Assembly: GCA_964636985.1 (NCBI GenBank)
Contig: CAZWSX010000006.1
Span: 62,001-126,000 of the forward strand
DNA length: 64,000 bases
Direction of reading: 5' to 3'
Source: CAZWSX01 sp964636985
Lineage (GTDB): Bacteria; Planctomycetota; Planctomycetia; Pirellulales; Pirellulaceae
Within the stretch, counting starts at the first letter, position 1. Every line of letters starts with the position of its first letter. The position numbers and the translations under genes are program-made. The notes under the pieces are model-generated. The model saw only the letters and a list, made by a program, of their open reading frames with translations. It had not been told where the DNA came from and ran no database searches. Below are positions 1-8,202 of this stretch, in pieces.

Positions 1-1
1 G

Positions 2-667
2 AACAGCCCTTTATTGACTTGGTTGCAGAATTTGCCCAAGCCGGCCGGGGTGCTGGCCAGCCACGACACCCAAGGCGCACAAATCGCAGAGTATTGCCAT
101 CAACTCAACCTGGTCGTGCCCGACCAGGTGGCGGTGGTGGGCGTCGACGATGACGACTTGCTATGCGAACTGTCGCGGCCGTCGCTTTCGAGCGTCCATT
201 TGCCGGCCGTACGAATCGGCTATGAAGCAGCGCAACTGCTTGACCAATGGCTCAGCGGGCACCGGCCCACTCAACGAGCGCTCGTGTTGCCGCCGATGGG
301 CGTGATCGTTCGTCAGTCCTCGAATTTACAAGCCGTACCTGACGCCGATGTGGCCGCCGCCGTTCGTTTTATTCATGATCATGCGCACGAGCCTGTTCGC
401 GTTGCCGATGTGTTGCGAGTGGTGGCAACAGCCCGCCGGGCGCTGGAGCGGCGTTTCCGCAAGTGGCTACAGCGGAGCATTCTGGAAGAGATCAGGCGAG
501 CGCACGTGAATCGCGCCAAACAACTCCTCATCACGACAGACCTGCCCATGGGCCAGGTCGCTCAACGATCCGGATTACAAACCAGCCGCCACCTGTCCAT
601 CGCCTTTCGTCAGGGTGTCGGCACTACGCCCACCGCGTTTCGCCGACAATCCCGATCGCGGCCCTAA
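2..667 (+). CDS. XylR-type transcriptional regulator (LacI-like sensor + AraC HTH), 5' truncated by window
   Basis: The frame is open to the left edge, so the true start lies outside; 221 residues are visible. The first part (to about residue 105) matches the end of a periplasmic-binding-protein-like sensor, with 'GVLASHD', 'VPDQVAVVGVDDD' and 'LSSVHLP', as in XylR/LacI regulators. The second part (about residues 118-215) is an AraC-type double helix-turn-helix, with 'RRALERRFRKWL', 'RAKQLL' and the final 'HLSIAFRQGVGTTPTAFR'. This pairing is typical of XylR-like sugar regulators, which are abundant in Planctomycetes. It is probably cytoplasmic and binds DNA in response to a sugar; the ligand and target genes cannot be told from here. 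The gene ends convergently with the kinase gene on the other strand. Confidence 0.85.
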   Translation, partial: NSPLLTWLQNLPKPAGVLASHDTQGAQIAEYCHQLNLVVPDQVAVVGVDDDDLLCELSRPSLSSVHLPAVRIGYEAAQLLDQWLSGHRPTQRALVLPPMGVIVRQSSNLQAVPDADVAAAVRFIHDHAHEPVRVADVLRVVATARRALERRFRKWLQRSILEEIRRAHVNRAKQLLITTDLPMGQVAQRSGLQTSRHLSIAFRQGVGTTPTAFRRQSRSRP

Positions 668-690
668 TGGCTGTTGCGTACCAGGAAGGC

Positions 691-742
691 GATCGAGGTT
701 GAACCCCGTATGCGAGACCAGCCGACGGTTTGAACCTCGATC
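691..742. repeat. inverted repeat between convergent genes
   Basis: Ten-base arms GATCGAGGTT (691-700) and AACCTCGATC (733-742) are perfect reverse complements separated by 32 bases. The repeat sits in the short gap between two converging genes, so a bidirectional terminator is possible. There is no clear T-tract and the loop is long, so the role is uncertain. Confidence 0.35.
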
Positions 743-744
743 CG

Positions 745-3267
745 TCACCTTACCAGGCGCAAAATAATGCCCCACAGTGGCACGATCGCCGCGGCGGACA
801 AGACGAAAGAAATCACACTCAGCAGAATCAGCCCTTGCCGCATTTGCGAAAGGGGCTGGCCGATGATGTTGTCGTAGCTTTCCTGCACGATGACCGACAG
901 GCCGGTATCGTTGCCACGCACCTGTACGGGCATTCGTCCGGCCAACCAACGCTTCTTGTACTTGGGACTGACCTCGCCAAACGGATCGCGATAGTTGGCA
1001 TCGTTTGTTCCGCTAGGGTCGGATACGCGCAGCTGCGATTCCGCTTGCGAACGGTCGAGCAATTCTCGTCGAGGAGATACGGCCTTATCTGCTGGCCGCA
1101 GGTCATCCAGTTCATTTAACAGCGGATGCTGAAGTATCTGGCCTCGATGATCCGCGCGTGAGTCGACCAGGACCGCAAAACTGGCATCTTTTTGGCTTGC
1201 GAGATTCCCAGCGCGGGAGTTGCCAGGAAGCTTCGCGAAGGACCCAAGCTCAACCATTAACCCCAGGACGCCGAGAAACTCGGGCTCGCCTTCTTGCGAG
1301 CTGAGCACCGGCGTCGAAATCACAACCACCCATCTATCCGTGAACTGGCTCACAAACACAGGCGAGAGCTTCGTTTCAATCAAGTGATCTGCCGGACTAG
1401 CGGGGCGCCAGGTCGTGGGTTCATCCTCGGCCCGTCCGCTGGAGTAGGCTCGATACGCGTAGTTGCGGCCGATAGTCCGGCGGTCTTCTTCGGGCGAGCG
1501 AGAGATCTGCAAGCCATCGGACAAGAGCACGAAGGAAGCAAACAAAGGTAAGTCGCTCCCAAACTCCCTACTGAACTTTTCATTCCACTTTTGCACGGCG
1601 AGACGAAGTGGATCGGTAGCCAATCGGTTTCGCAGGGACTGAGACTCTTGGCTTTGCGAATCATGATGAGCGGGATCGTAGAGCGCTTCGCGCAGTTGAC
1701 CGAGTTCCTGGTTGCCATGGATGCTTTGCAACAGCTTGACCAATTCGGGTTGCTGCGCCGCGGATTCCGCAAGCTTAAAGTACTGTTCGAAGTCGCGGCT
1801 GGCATTTTGGGCGACGGACTGGGTGGTGAACTGAACGTTGTCAAGGACTCGCTGCGTAAGCGTGGCGTCGGTATCCGCGATTTGATGCTCGAACCAGACC
1901 CAGGCTCCGGCATAAGCGATCAGCACCACGGCGAGCAGCGCCGCCGAGAGCGTGGGAATCCGTGGATTCTTGCGGCACCATCGCCATAGCCGCTCGAAGC
2001 GGGATATCGGCCGAGCAAGAATTTCATCGCCAGCCAGGAACCGTCGTAGCTCGGCGGCCAGATGACCGGCCGACTCGTAACGACGCGACGGGTCTTTCTC
2101 CAGGCATTTAAGGCAGATTGTTTCCAGATCGCGCGAGATGGTCGCATTGAGCCGTCGCGGACTGGGTGGCTCGGTGTGGATCGCGTGCTGCGTGAGAGCG
2201 ACCACGTTGCCGCGGAAGGGAAGAAAATCGGTGAGTAGCTCGAACAGGATAACACCGATCGCATAAATATCCGTGCGGCGGTCGGCCAAGTGCGATTCGC
2301 CGCGCGCCTGTTCCGGCGACATATAGGCCGGCGTTCCCAGGATGTGGCCTTGCAGCGTAATCTCGACTTCATCGTGTGCCCGCTTGGCCAAGCCAAAGTC
2401 GGTGATGTGCGGCTCCCCTTGCGGGTCGATCAAGATGTTGCCTGGCTTGAGATCGCGATGCACGATTCCCGCCTCGTGCGCAAAGTGCAGTGCCTCGCAG
2501 ACGGAGACGAGTAACTGGGCCACTTCTCGCTGCGTGAGCCGTTTGGTGTCTTTGAATTTTTCGAGCGACACCCCTTGGACGAAGTCGCTAACGATGTAGG
2601 TGCTGTCGTCGTCGCGGTTGATTTCGTGAACGCTCACAATGTGCGGATGCCGCAGCTTCGCGGCGATCCGAGCTTCGTGCAGGAACTGCTCCACTTGCCC
2701 GGAGCTCAACTGTCCACGGCGCGGGATTTTGATGGCGACCGTGCGATCCAGCTTCACATCGCGAGCTTTCCAAACCGTACCGAAGCTCCCCATTCCCAAC
2801 CGCTGAAGCAGTTCGAAATGGGCGATCCGCGAAACCGGCTGTTGTCCTCTTAATGCCGGATCGTCGCCCGCCAGGCTGAAGCGACCATGGCATGACAGGC
2901 ACGGGATTTCGTCCAGCGGCTGATCCGCCACGATCTCGAGCGGCTCGTGGCACAGCGGGCACTGGATTTGGAGCGAGCGCGACAAACGCGGCCCTTGCGA
3001 ACCCGACAGTACAAAGGCCACCGTCTCATGGCCTTTGGCGCCACCCTGATTGGGATCTGACTGCTGGGCTTGCATTCGAGCGCGCGAGATCAGCCCAAGC
3101 TTGCGCAGCTCCGTTGCCAGTTCCGGCAGCAGCGTGGGATGCTCGCGGCAAAGGGCGTCGTCGGAGACATCTTCTCCTCGCGCTCGTCGCTGGATCGTTT
3201 CGTCTACGACGCGAAGAACTTGCGCGTTGCGATCGACATCCGTAGGGTTTCGAGTCGTGTCGCTCAT
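745..3267 (-). CDS. membrane-bound Ser/Thr protein kinase with zinc ribbon and extracytoplasmic sensor region
   Basis: This 840-residue protein has four parts. Residues 10-60 are a helical leader common in planctomycete kinases. Residues 103-126 form a likely zinc ribbon (CPLC...CLSC). Residues 151-411 are a full Hanks-type kinase: glycine loop GMGSFG, Lys180, HRD at 270-272, DFG at 290-292, APE-like 'SPEQ'. A membrane segment follows at about 438-458, then about 350 extracytoplasmic residues, then a second hydrophobic segment near the C-terminus (about 812-836). The region between the two membrane segments resembles a Cache-type sensor in layout, which is inference. All catalytic residues are present, so the kinase should be active. 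It begins 7 bases after the sigma-factor gene ends and is almost certainly co-transcribed with it, suggesting signal-dependent control of that sigma factor. Confidence 0.9.
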   Translation of the reverse strand: MSDTTRNPTDVDRNAQVLRVVDETIQRRARGEDVSDDALCREHPTLLPELATELRKLGLISRARMQAQQSDPNQGGAKGHETVAFVLSGSQGPRLSRSLQIQCPLCHEPLEIVADQPLDEIPCLSCHGRFSLAGDDPALRGQQPVSRIAHFELLQRLGMGSFGTVWKARDVKLDRTVAIKIPRRGQLSSGQVEQFLHEARIAAKLRHPHIVSVHEINRDDDSTYIVSDFVQGVSLEKFKDTKRLTQREVAQLLVSVCEALHFAHEAGIVHRDLKPGNILIDPQGEPHITDFGLAKRAHDEVEITLQGHILGTPAYMSPEQARGESHLADRRTDIYAIGVILFELLTDFLPFRGNVVALTQHAIHTEPPSPRRLNATISRDLETICLKCLEKDPSRRYESAGHLAAELRRFLAGDEILARPISRFERLWRWCRKNPRIPTLSAALLAVVLIAYAGAWVWFEHQIADTDATLTQRVLDNVQFTTQSVAQNASRDFEQYFKLAESAAQQPELVKLLQSIHGNQELGQLREALYDPAHHDSQSQESQSLRNRLATDPLRLAVQKWNEKFSREFGSDLPLFASFVLLSDGLQISRSPEEDRRTIGRNYAYRAYSSGRAEDEPTTWRPASPADHLIETKLSPVFVSQFTDRWVVVISTPVLSSQEGEPEFLGVLGLMVELGSFAKLPGNSRAGNLASQKDASFAVLVDSRADHRGQILQHPLLNELDDLRPADKAVSPRRELLDRSQAESQLRVSDPSGTNDANYRDPFGEVSPKYKKRWLAGRMPVQVRGNDTGLSVIVQESYDNIIGQPLSQMRQGLILLSVISFVLSAAAIVPLWGIILRLVR

Positions 3268-3274
3268 GGCAAGT

Positions 3275-3928
3275 TCACTTGGACTTCAGCCATTTGGACG
3301 CTCGCCCCATGGCAGCCAGCAATTGCTCTTTGCCGCGATGGACGAGCCCGCGTATGGCGTCGGGTGTCCGGTGCATGGCCGCGGCGGTTTCTTCCAGCGA
3401 TTTCCCTTCCAGAAAGCGCAGCCGAATCGCCGCTTGCTGATCGTCGGGCAACGCGGCCACGGCGACTTGCAAGGCGTGCAAAGCTTCTTCACGCGCCACG
3501 ATGCTGCCAGGCGAAGTGTCGGCCGCGGCGATCCAATCCCACAACGACAAAATACTGCTGTCACTCCCGGCCGCATCTTCAACGCGGCGCATATCACCGC
3601 CACGCTTTGCGCGGTCCTGATCCTTGATGGCGTCGCACAATCGGTTTTCTGCAATTCGCGCCAGCCAATTCCCAAACCTGGCGTCCGCACGTTGCTCGAA
3701 TTGAGCAATGTCTCGGAAAGCCTGAAAGAACGTGAGTTGCAAAATGTCTTCGACCGCGTGCGTCGCTTGCAACCTCGGTGGCAATTTGGCGCCGATTTGT
3801 TGCGCCAGGGAGTCGTAGTGCGCTAACAGCAATCGTTCCAAGGCAGCCTGATCACCCCCCACCGCCGCCGCGACGAGGGCCGACTCAGCCGGAATTTCGC
3901 TCGGCGCACCGGCTGGATGACAGGTCAT
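3275..3928 (-). CDS. ECF-type RNA polymerase sigma factor
   Basis: This 217-residue protein has the two-domain layout of extracytoplasmic-function sigma factors. Region 2 is at about residues 35-105 ('AVEDILQLTFFQAFRDI', 'FGNWLARIAENRLCDAIK'). Region 4 is at about residues 150-210 ('LPDDQQAAIRLRFLEGKSLEETAAAM', then a recognition helix and 'VHRGKEQLL'). The long linker and the 'GDQAALERLLLAHYDSL' N-terminus fit the planctomycete group that is paired with Ser/Thr kinases. No separate anti-sigma gene is adjacent; the membrane kinase directly downstream is the probable partner. The promoters it recognises cannot be deduced here. Confidence 0.9.
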   Translation of the reverse strand: MTCHPAGAPSEIPAESALVAAAVGGDQAALERLLLAHYDSLAQQIGAKLPPRLQATHAVEDILQLTFFQAFRDIAQFEQRADARFGNWLARIAENRLCDAIKDQDRAKRGGDMRRVEDAAGSDSSILSLWDWIAAADTSPGSIVAREEALHALQVAVAALPDDQQAAIRLRFLEGKSLEETAAAMHRTPDAIRGLVHRGKEQLLAAMGRASKWLKSK

Positions 3929-4062
3929 AAGTCCAATCTCAGTACAAGGTTGCGTTCCATTGTAGCCCCCACTTGTGGGACAGGAAACGAATTTATGCGC
4001 GCGCGAATTACCCGCTCGTCGCTGATATGCCTGGAGGTTGAGAGTTGGTCCGTTTTATTCCC

Positions 4063-4067
4063 GGAGG
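4063..4067 (+). promoter_or_regulatory. ribosome binding site GGAGG deciding the start at 4074
   Basis: A perfect GGAGG lies 6 bases before the ATG at 4074. It favours that ATG over an in-frame TTG at 4038, which would add 12 residues. Confidence 0.75.
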
Positions 4068-4073
4068 TCTCTC

Positions 4074-5579
4074 ATGAACGCTTCTCAGGAATCGCTGTTG
4101 GAAAGGCTTCTATCCTTTGAGTTCGACGAACCCGACGCGAAATTGACATTCGCCCGGCGATTGGCTCGCGAAAACGGCTGGAGCGCCTCCTATGCCAAGC
4201 GGGTGATCAGCGAATATAAACGCTTCCTCTTTCTGGCAGTCGCGGCGGGACATGTGGTCACTCCGTCCGAGCAAGTCGATCAAGCCTGGCATCTGCACTT
4301 GACCTACACCCGTTCGTATTGGGACTACCTCTGCCCCGAGGTCCTCGAGCAGCCGCTGCACCACGGGCCAACGAAAGGGGGAAGCGAGGAGCAAACGAAG
4401 TACAAGGACCTGTACCAGCAGACGCTCGATAGTTACGAGCGTCTGCTGGGGCAGAAGCCACCGAGCGACATCTGGTCGCCTACCGAACAACGCTTTGGTG
4501 AAGACTTGCAGCATGTGACCGTCAACACGGCGCAGTACTGGATCATCCCCAAACTGCGTTGGCCGCGGATGCCGTCCGGTTCGACGCCGCTCTTCGCTGT
4601 CGGTCTCGTTGGGTTACCGCTCGCCTTGCCGCTGGGAGTGACAACCTGGAATCCGCTCAACTTAACTGGGCCAGAATTTCTAGCGTTTTATGGCGCCTTG
4701 ATGATCGTGGCCGCGCTACTTGCGCTCACGACGCGCTTGGTTGCGTTGCCCCAATCCAACGAGTTCGCTTACGAAAAGCCAGTTCATCTTGATCCCTATG
4801 AAGTGGCCTGCCTGGTCGCTGGTCCTCACCGGGCTGTGCAAGCTGCATTCGCGGCGATGGTCCAAGCGGGATCGCTCCAACTGGTTACCGAGGAAACCAA
4901 GGCTTGGGGAATCTTCCCCAAGTCGTCAAGCAAGATTCACCAGGGTAAGCCACTCTCCAATAAAGCACCCCTCTTGGAACAAGCCTTGTTCCATGCCGCC
5001 GCCGTCCCGGTGGATAGCATCGCACCTCTGACTTCCGCCGGCATGCCGGTCGCCAAGAACATGAACGATAGCCTCGTCGAAAAAGGACTTGTACAGTCGG
5101 GCAGCCCTTCAACCCGCGCCGTGGTCGCCAGCCTGATGATGGCTGCGCCGCTACTCATTGGCTTGCCGAAAATCGCGCTGGGGCTTTCTCGCGAACGCCC
5201 GGTTGTGCTTCTGGTGATCGCCTGTGTGCTGACGGCGGTAGCAGCCTTGGTGTTTCTATTCGCTCGCAGCCGTCATTCAGCTCGCGGTCGTGCCGTGCTC
5301 GATTCACTCCGAGCTAAGCTCTCTCCGGCGCAGCTCACCGAGTCCGCGGCAACCGCCTTCTCTCCCACGGAACTAGCTATGGCAATCGGCCTTTTCGGCG
5401 CCGGCTGGCTGGCGGCTGGTCCGTTGGCCAAAGTTCACGCCATGCTCCCCCAAACGTGTGGCGGCGGCGACTACTCCTGTGGCGGAGGATATGGGGGGAG
5501 TGGTTGTGGAGGCGGAGGATGCGGGGGCGGTGGAGGCGGATGCGGCGGCGGAGGTTGTGGGGGCTGTGGCGGAGGTTAG
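4074..5579 (+). CDS. TIGR04222-like glycine-rich membrane protein with DUF1399/GRDP-like N-terminus
   Basis: This 501-residue protein starts at the ATG preceded by GGAGG. The N-terminal part (about residues 20-130) contains 'EQVDQAWHLHLTYTRSYWDYLC' and a nearby 'LHHGP', as in the glycine-rich-domain-containing (DUF1399) family. The middle has several hydrophobic membrane segments (about residues 175-230 and 350-400), and another stands before the tail. The last 35 or so residues are almost only Gly and Cys ('GGGGCGGGG'), as in TIGR04222 membrane proteins. Its function is unknown; the Gly/Cys tail is exposed after the last membrane segment. It is divergent from the sigma factor gene, with a shared upstream region of about 145 bases. 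Confidence 0.75.
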   Translation: MNASQESLLERLLSFEFDEPDAKLTFARRLARENGWSASYAKRVISEYKRFLFLAVAAGHVVTPSEQVDQAWHLHLTYTRSYWDYLCPEVLEQPLHHGPTKGGSEEQTKYKDLYQQTLDSYERLLGQKPPSDIWSPTEQRFGEDLQHVTVNTAQYWIIPKLRWPRMPSGSTPLFAVGLVGLPLALPLGVTTWNPLNLTGPEFLAFYGALMIVAALLALTTRLVALPQSNEFAYEKPVHLDPYEVACLVAGPHRAVQAAFAAMVQAGSLQLVTEETKAWGIFPKSSSKIHQGKPLSNKAPLLEQALFHAAAVPVDSIAPLTSAGMPVAKNMNDSLVEKGLVQSGSPSTRAVVASLMMAAPLLIGLPKIALGLSRERPVVLLVIACVLTAVAALVFLFARSRHSARGRAVLDSLRAKLSPAQLTESAATAFSPTELAMAIGLFGAGWLAAGPLAKVHAMLPQTCGGGDYSCGGGYGGSGCGGGGCGGGGGGCGGGGCGGCGGG

Positions 5580-5751
5580 AGACCAGTCCGGCAATGGCAA
5601 CAGATTCGTTGTTCGATAGGCTGCTTCGCGGACACTGCCTCTCTGGCGCACGTTTCTTCAAATCATCCATGCGTCGCCGTTTACATGGATCATCGGCATC
5701 CACGCCGGGAGGCTTATCGGAGGCCTCTTCCTATTGCTGCTCGACATGAAG

Positions 5752-7248
5752 CTATTCAACCAACTCGGGCCGCAACTTGCCCGTTCCCGTGATGGCCAGT
5801 GGCCGGCCTTGGGCGTCGGGAAAGGTCGACTCAGGATCGATCCCCAGCAGGTGGAAGGAGGTGGCGAGAATGTCTTTGGGGGAAACCGGGTTGTCCACCA
5901 CGTCCCCGGCGATTTTGTCGGTCTGTCCAATCACTCTGCCTCGGCCCATCCCTCCGCCGGCATAAACCTGCGAATAGGCTCGTGACCAATGATCACGGCC
6001 CGCTCCCCGGGGCTTCGAGTCAATCCGCGGCGTGCGTCCGTGCTCGCTGAGGACGAGTACCAGCGTCTCATCGAGCATGCCCCGCTGTTCCAGATCGAGA
6101 ATCAAAGTCGAAAACGTCTGATCAAAGACCGGCAGCAGGAACTTCTTGAGCCGGCCAAAGTGATTGTGATGGGTGTCCCAGGAACCGGCATTCAGGCCGT
6201 ACGCATCCCAGATGACGGTGACGAATTTGGACCCCGCCTCCACTAGCCGCCGAGCCGCCAGGCAGGATTGGCCGAAGAGCGTCATTCCATACGCTTCCCG
6301 CAAAGCCGCTGGCTCACGGGCGAAGTCGAGCGCTGCCTGCATTTTGCCAGATGCCAGGATGGAATAGGCCAGCTGCTGCTGTTGGCGGAACGTGCCGATC
6401 CGTTCATTCGCGGCGAACTCGCCGTGAACTTGGTTAAATTGGCCAAGCAGAGAGCGGCGCGTTTCCAGTCGCTCCGTCTCGCCGGCCGCGACCGCTCCCC
6501 CCGGAAGTTGAAAGCCGTCGCTCGGACGGATGCCAAACAGGGGATCATTGAATGCTTTGCCTGGGCGGATTTCGGGGGCGAGCTGGGTCCCTTCGCCGGC
6601 GAAATCGGTGTAGACCGGATCGTATCGCAGGCCGAGCATCCCGCCATACGGTCCGGCTAGAGGCGGAATCTCATTCTTGGAACCCATCACGAACGGCAAG
6701 ACAATGTTTCGCGGCAATTCCACTTCTGCCCCTGGTGACTTCCGCTCTTCGAGGTAGTCGACCACGGAACCGATATACGGCCATTGGCGCGGGTGGCGCG
6801 GTAGAGACTCAATCTTGGTATCGACGTCGGGAATGCCTGTTGTGGCGTAAACCGTTCCGTGCAACGGAAACGGATGAGTCAACGAGCGAACGACCGTCAG
6901 CCGGTCCATGATGGCGGCGATTTTGGGGAGCCCCTCGCCGATGTGCACGCCAGGAATATTAGTGGGGGTTGCTTTCAGTTCTCCCTGAATGTCGGCAGGC
7001 GCGGTCGGCTTGGGGTCAAAGGTCTCGTGCTGCGGAGGCGAGCCATATTTGTAAACCAGGATGCACGCCTTGGCTCGACCAAAAGAGCGAGCCGACTCGG
7101 TTGGTGCGGCTTGTGACAATTGCAGGTCGAAGGCGTTTGACAGTCCTGTTCCAACCAGACCAAGTCCCGCTGCATTCAGCAGATTGCGGCGCGTGATTCC
7201 GTTACGGATTCGCTTTTGGCCATCAAGGTGACTCAACACAGCAGCCAT
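5752..7248 (-). CDS. DUF1501 family secreted protein (sulfatase-fold)
   Basis: This 498-residue protein has a Tat-like leader ('TRRNLLNAAGLGLVG', about residues 19-33). After it come the hallmarks of the planctomycete DUF1501 family: 'AKACILVYKYGSPPQHETFDPK', 'GVHIGEGLPKIAAIMDRLTVVRSL', and near the end 'LVLVLSEHGRTPRID' followed by 'GRDHWSRAYS'. DUF1501 proteins are distantly related to alkaline phosphatases/sulfatases and often sit beside a DUF1549/DUF1553 cytochrome protein. Here no such partner is adjacent, so the gene is solitary. The substrate is unknown. The start is the first in-frame ATG giving a plausible signal peptide; no strong ribosome site distinguishes alternatives. Confidence 0.9.
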   Translation of the reverse strand: MAAVLSHLDGQKRIRNGITRRNLLNAAGLGLVGTGLSNAFDLQLSQAAPTESARSFGRAKACILVYKYGSPPQHETFDPKPTAPADIQGELKATPTNIPGVHIGEGLPKIAAIMDRLTVVRSLTHPFPLHGTVYATTGIPDVDTKIESLPRHPRQWPYIGSVVDYLEERKSPGAEVELPRNIVLPFVMGSKNEIPPLAGPYGGMLGLRYDPVYTDFAGEGTQLAPEIRPGKAFNDPLFGIRPSDGFQLPGGAVAAGETERLETRRSLLGQFNQVHGEFAANERIGTFRQQQQLAYSILASGKMQAALDFAREPAALREAYGMTLFGQSCLAARRLVEAGSKFVTVIWDAYGLNAGSWDTHHNHFGRLKKFLLPVFDQTFSTLILDLEQRGMLDETLVLVLSEHGRTPRIDSKPRGAGRDHWSRAYSQVYAGGGMGRGRVIGQTDKIAGDVVDNPVSPKDILATSFHLLGIDPESTFPDAQGRPLAITGTGKLRPELVE

Positions 7249-7520
7249 CCCATTTGCGATAAGAGCAAAGGAAATTCCTTGCCACCTGCCGGAATCTTAC
7301 ACCGCTTGGTGGGGTAACTCCACTAGATCCTGTTCGAGGCAAGCCTGGCCTGCAAAAATGTCGCTAAGAAAGGGGATTTCAGGCAACGCGAGGCAGGAGC
7401 GATGGTGTCCGCGACGCAGCGATTCTGAGGAGTCGAAGATGAACAACCAATCACGTCGTCGATTGAAAGCAAGTTTTGGCTCGCCGGTCGATTGTTGGCC
7501 TCGCCATGCGTCGAGCTTAA

Positions 7521-7865
7521 AGAGTTCGCAACCTGGAACCAAGTCAACAAGTCGGTACTGGAAAGCTATCGCAGGGCGACCAGCAAGGATTCAAAGACGG
7601 CTGCCTCCACAGCTTCCGCCACTACTTTGCCTCGACTTACGCGACCAGCGGTACCCTCGAGCGCATCGCAATGGGCTGGCTCGGGCATCAAGAGAGCGAG
7701 ATGGTCCGCCACTACTTCCACTTTATGGCGCCGCGCCGTCTACACCAGAACAAACCGGGAATCCGTCCCCCGGTTTTTCATCGGACGGAAAGAAAAAAGT
7801 TAGCAGGAGCCAACGAACCACCAGCAAGTCAAAGCGTGAGAAGGCATCGCAACTCTGCTGATTGA
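7521..7865 (+). pseudogene. tyrosine recombinase (phage-type integrase) 3' remnant
   Basis: The frame from 7521 to 7865 encodes 114 residues after an in-frame stop at 7518. It contains the end of a tyrosine recombinase catalytic domain: 'CLHSFRHYFASTYATSG' (H-x-x-R box), 'MGWLGHQESEMVRHYFHF' (G-H and the tyrosine nucleophile). The upstream catalytic Arg/Lys region and the whole N-terminal DNA-binding domain are missing, and no start codon precedes the conserved part, so this is a broken gene. Its 3' end lies 91 bases from the 3' end of a tRNA-Ser gene, the classical position of an integrase beside its attachment site. It most likely marks a lost genomic island or prophage. Confidence 0.75.
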
Positions 7866-7871
7866 CGCAGA

Positions 7872-7897
7872 GATTGCCACAGTGAACTGTGGCAATC
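7872..7897. terminator. perfect hairpin, terminator-like
   Basis: GATTGCCACAG (7872-7882), loop TGAA, CTGTGGCAATC (7887-7897) form an 11-bp perfect stem. It lies 7 bases beyond the integrase remnant stop and downstream of the tRNA-Ser gene on the other strand. There is no long T-run on either side, so termination is inferred from position and symmetry. Confidence 0.5.
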
Positions 7898-7956
7898 AAA
7901 TCCATCGCCGCAAACTATTGCAAATTCAGGCTTTACGGCGAGGCATGCTAAAGAAG

Positions 7957-8038
7957 CGGAGGGCACGGGGGTCGAACCCGCAACCGGTTTCCCGGCACCA
8001 CATTTCCAGTGTGGCCGCTAGCCATTCGCTTACCCTCC
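7957..8038 (-). tRNA. tRNA-Ser (anticodon GGA)
   Basis: The reverse strand folds as a class II tRNA of 82 nt. The acceptor stem is GGAGGGT (8032-8038) against GCCCTCC (7958-7964), followed by discriminator G at 7957. The anticodon stem CCACA/TGTGG encloses loop CTGGAAA, with anticodon GGA. A long variable arm (CCGGGAAACCGG-type) and the T-arm GGTTCGACCC are present. CCA is not encoded. It decodes UCC/UCU serine codons. The neighbouring integrase remnant suggests this tRNA 3' end once served as an attachment site. Confidence 0.95.
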
Positions 8039-8202
8039 AGAGCTTGATGCAGGCGATCACTGGGACTCGCCGCCCAAGGCGCGCCGCGCTGAGGCGGCGA
8101 ATGCATAAAACTACCCCGCTAACGGCTGGACGTCAATGAATGGTCGCTCGCCGTGAGGATTTGCAAGCGTCGTTTTATGCCTGTTTCAAGCGGTGCCAGC
8201 GA

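Noticed and set aside
7249..7520. N-terminal part of the integrase upstream of the remnant
   Set aside because: I looked in all plus-strand frames and saw no recombinase N-terminal motif, so only the 3' remnant is called.
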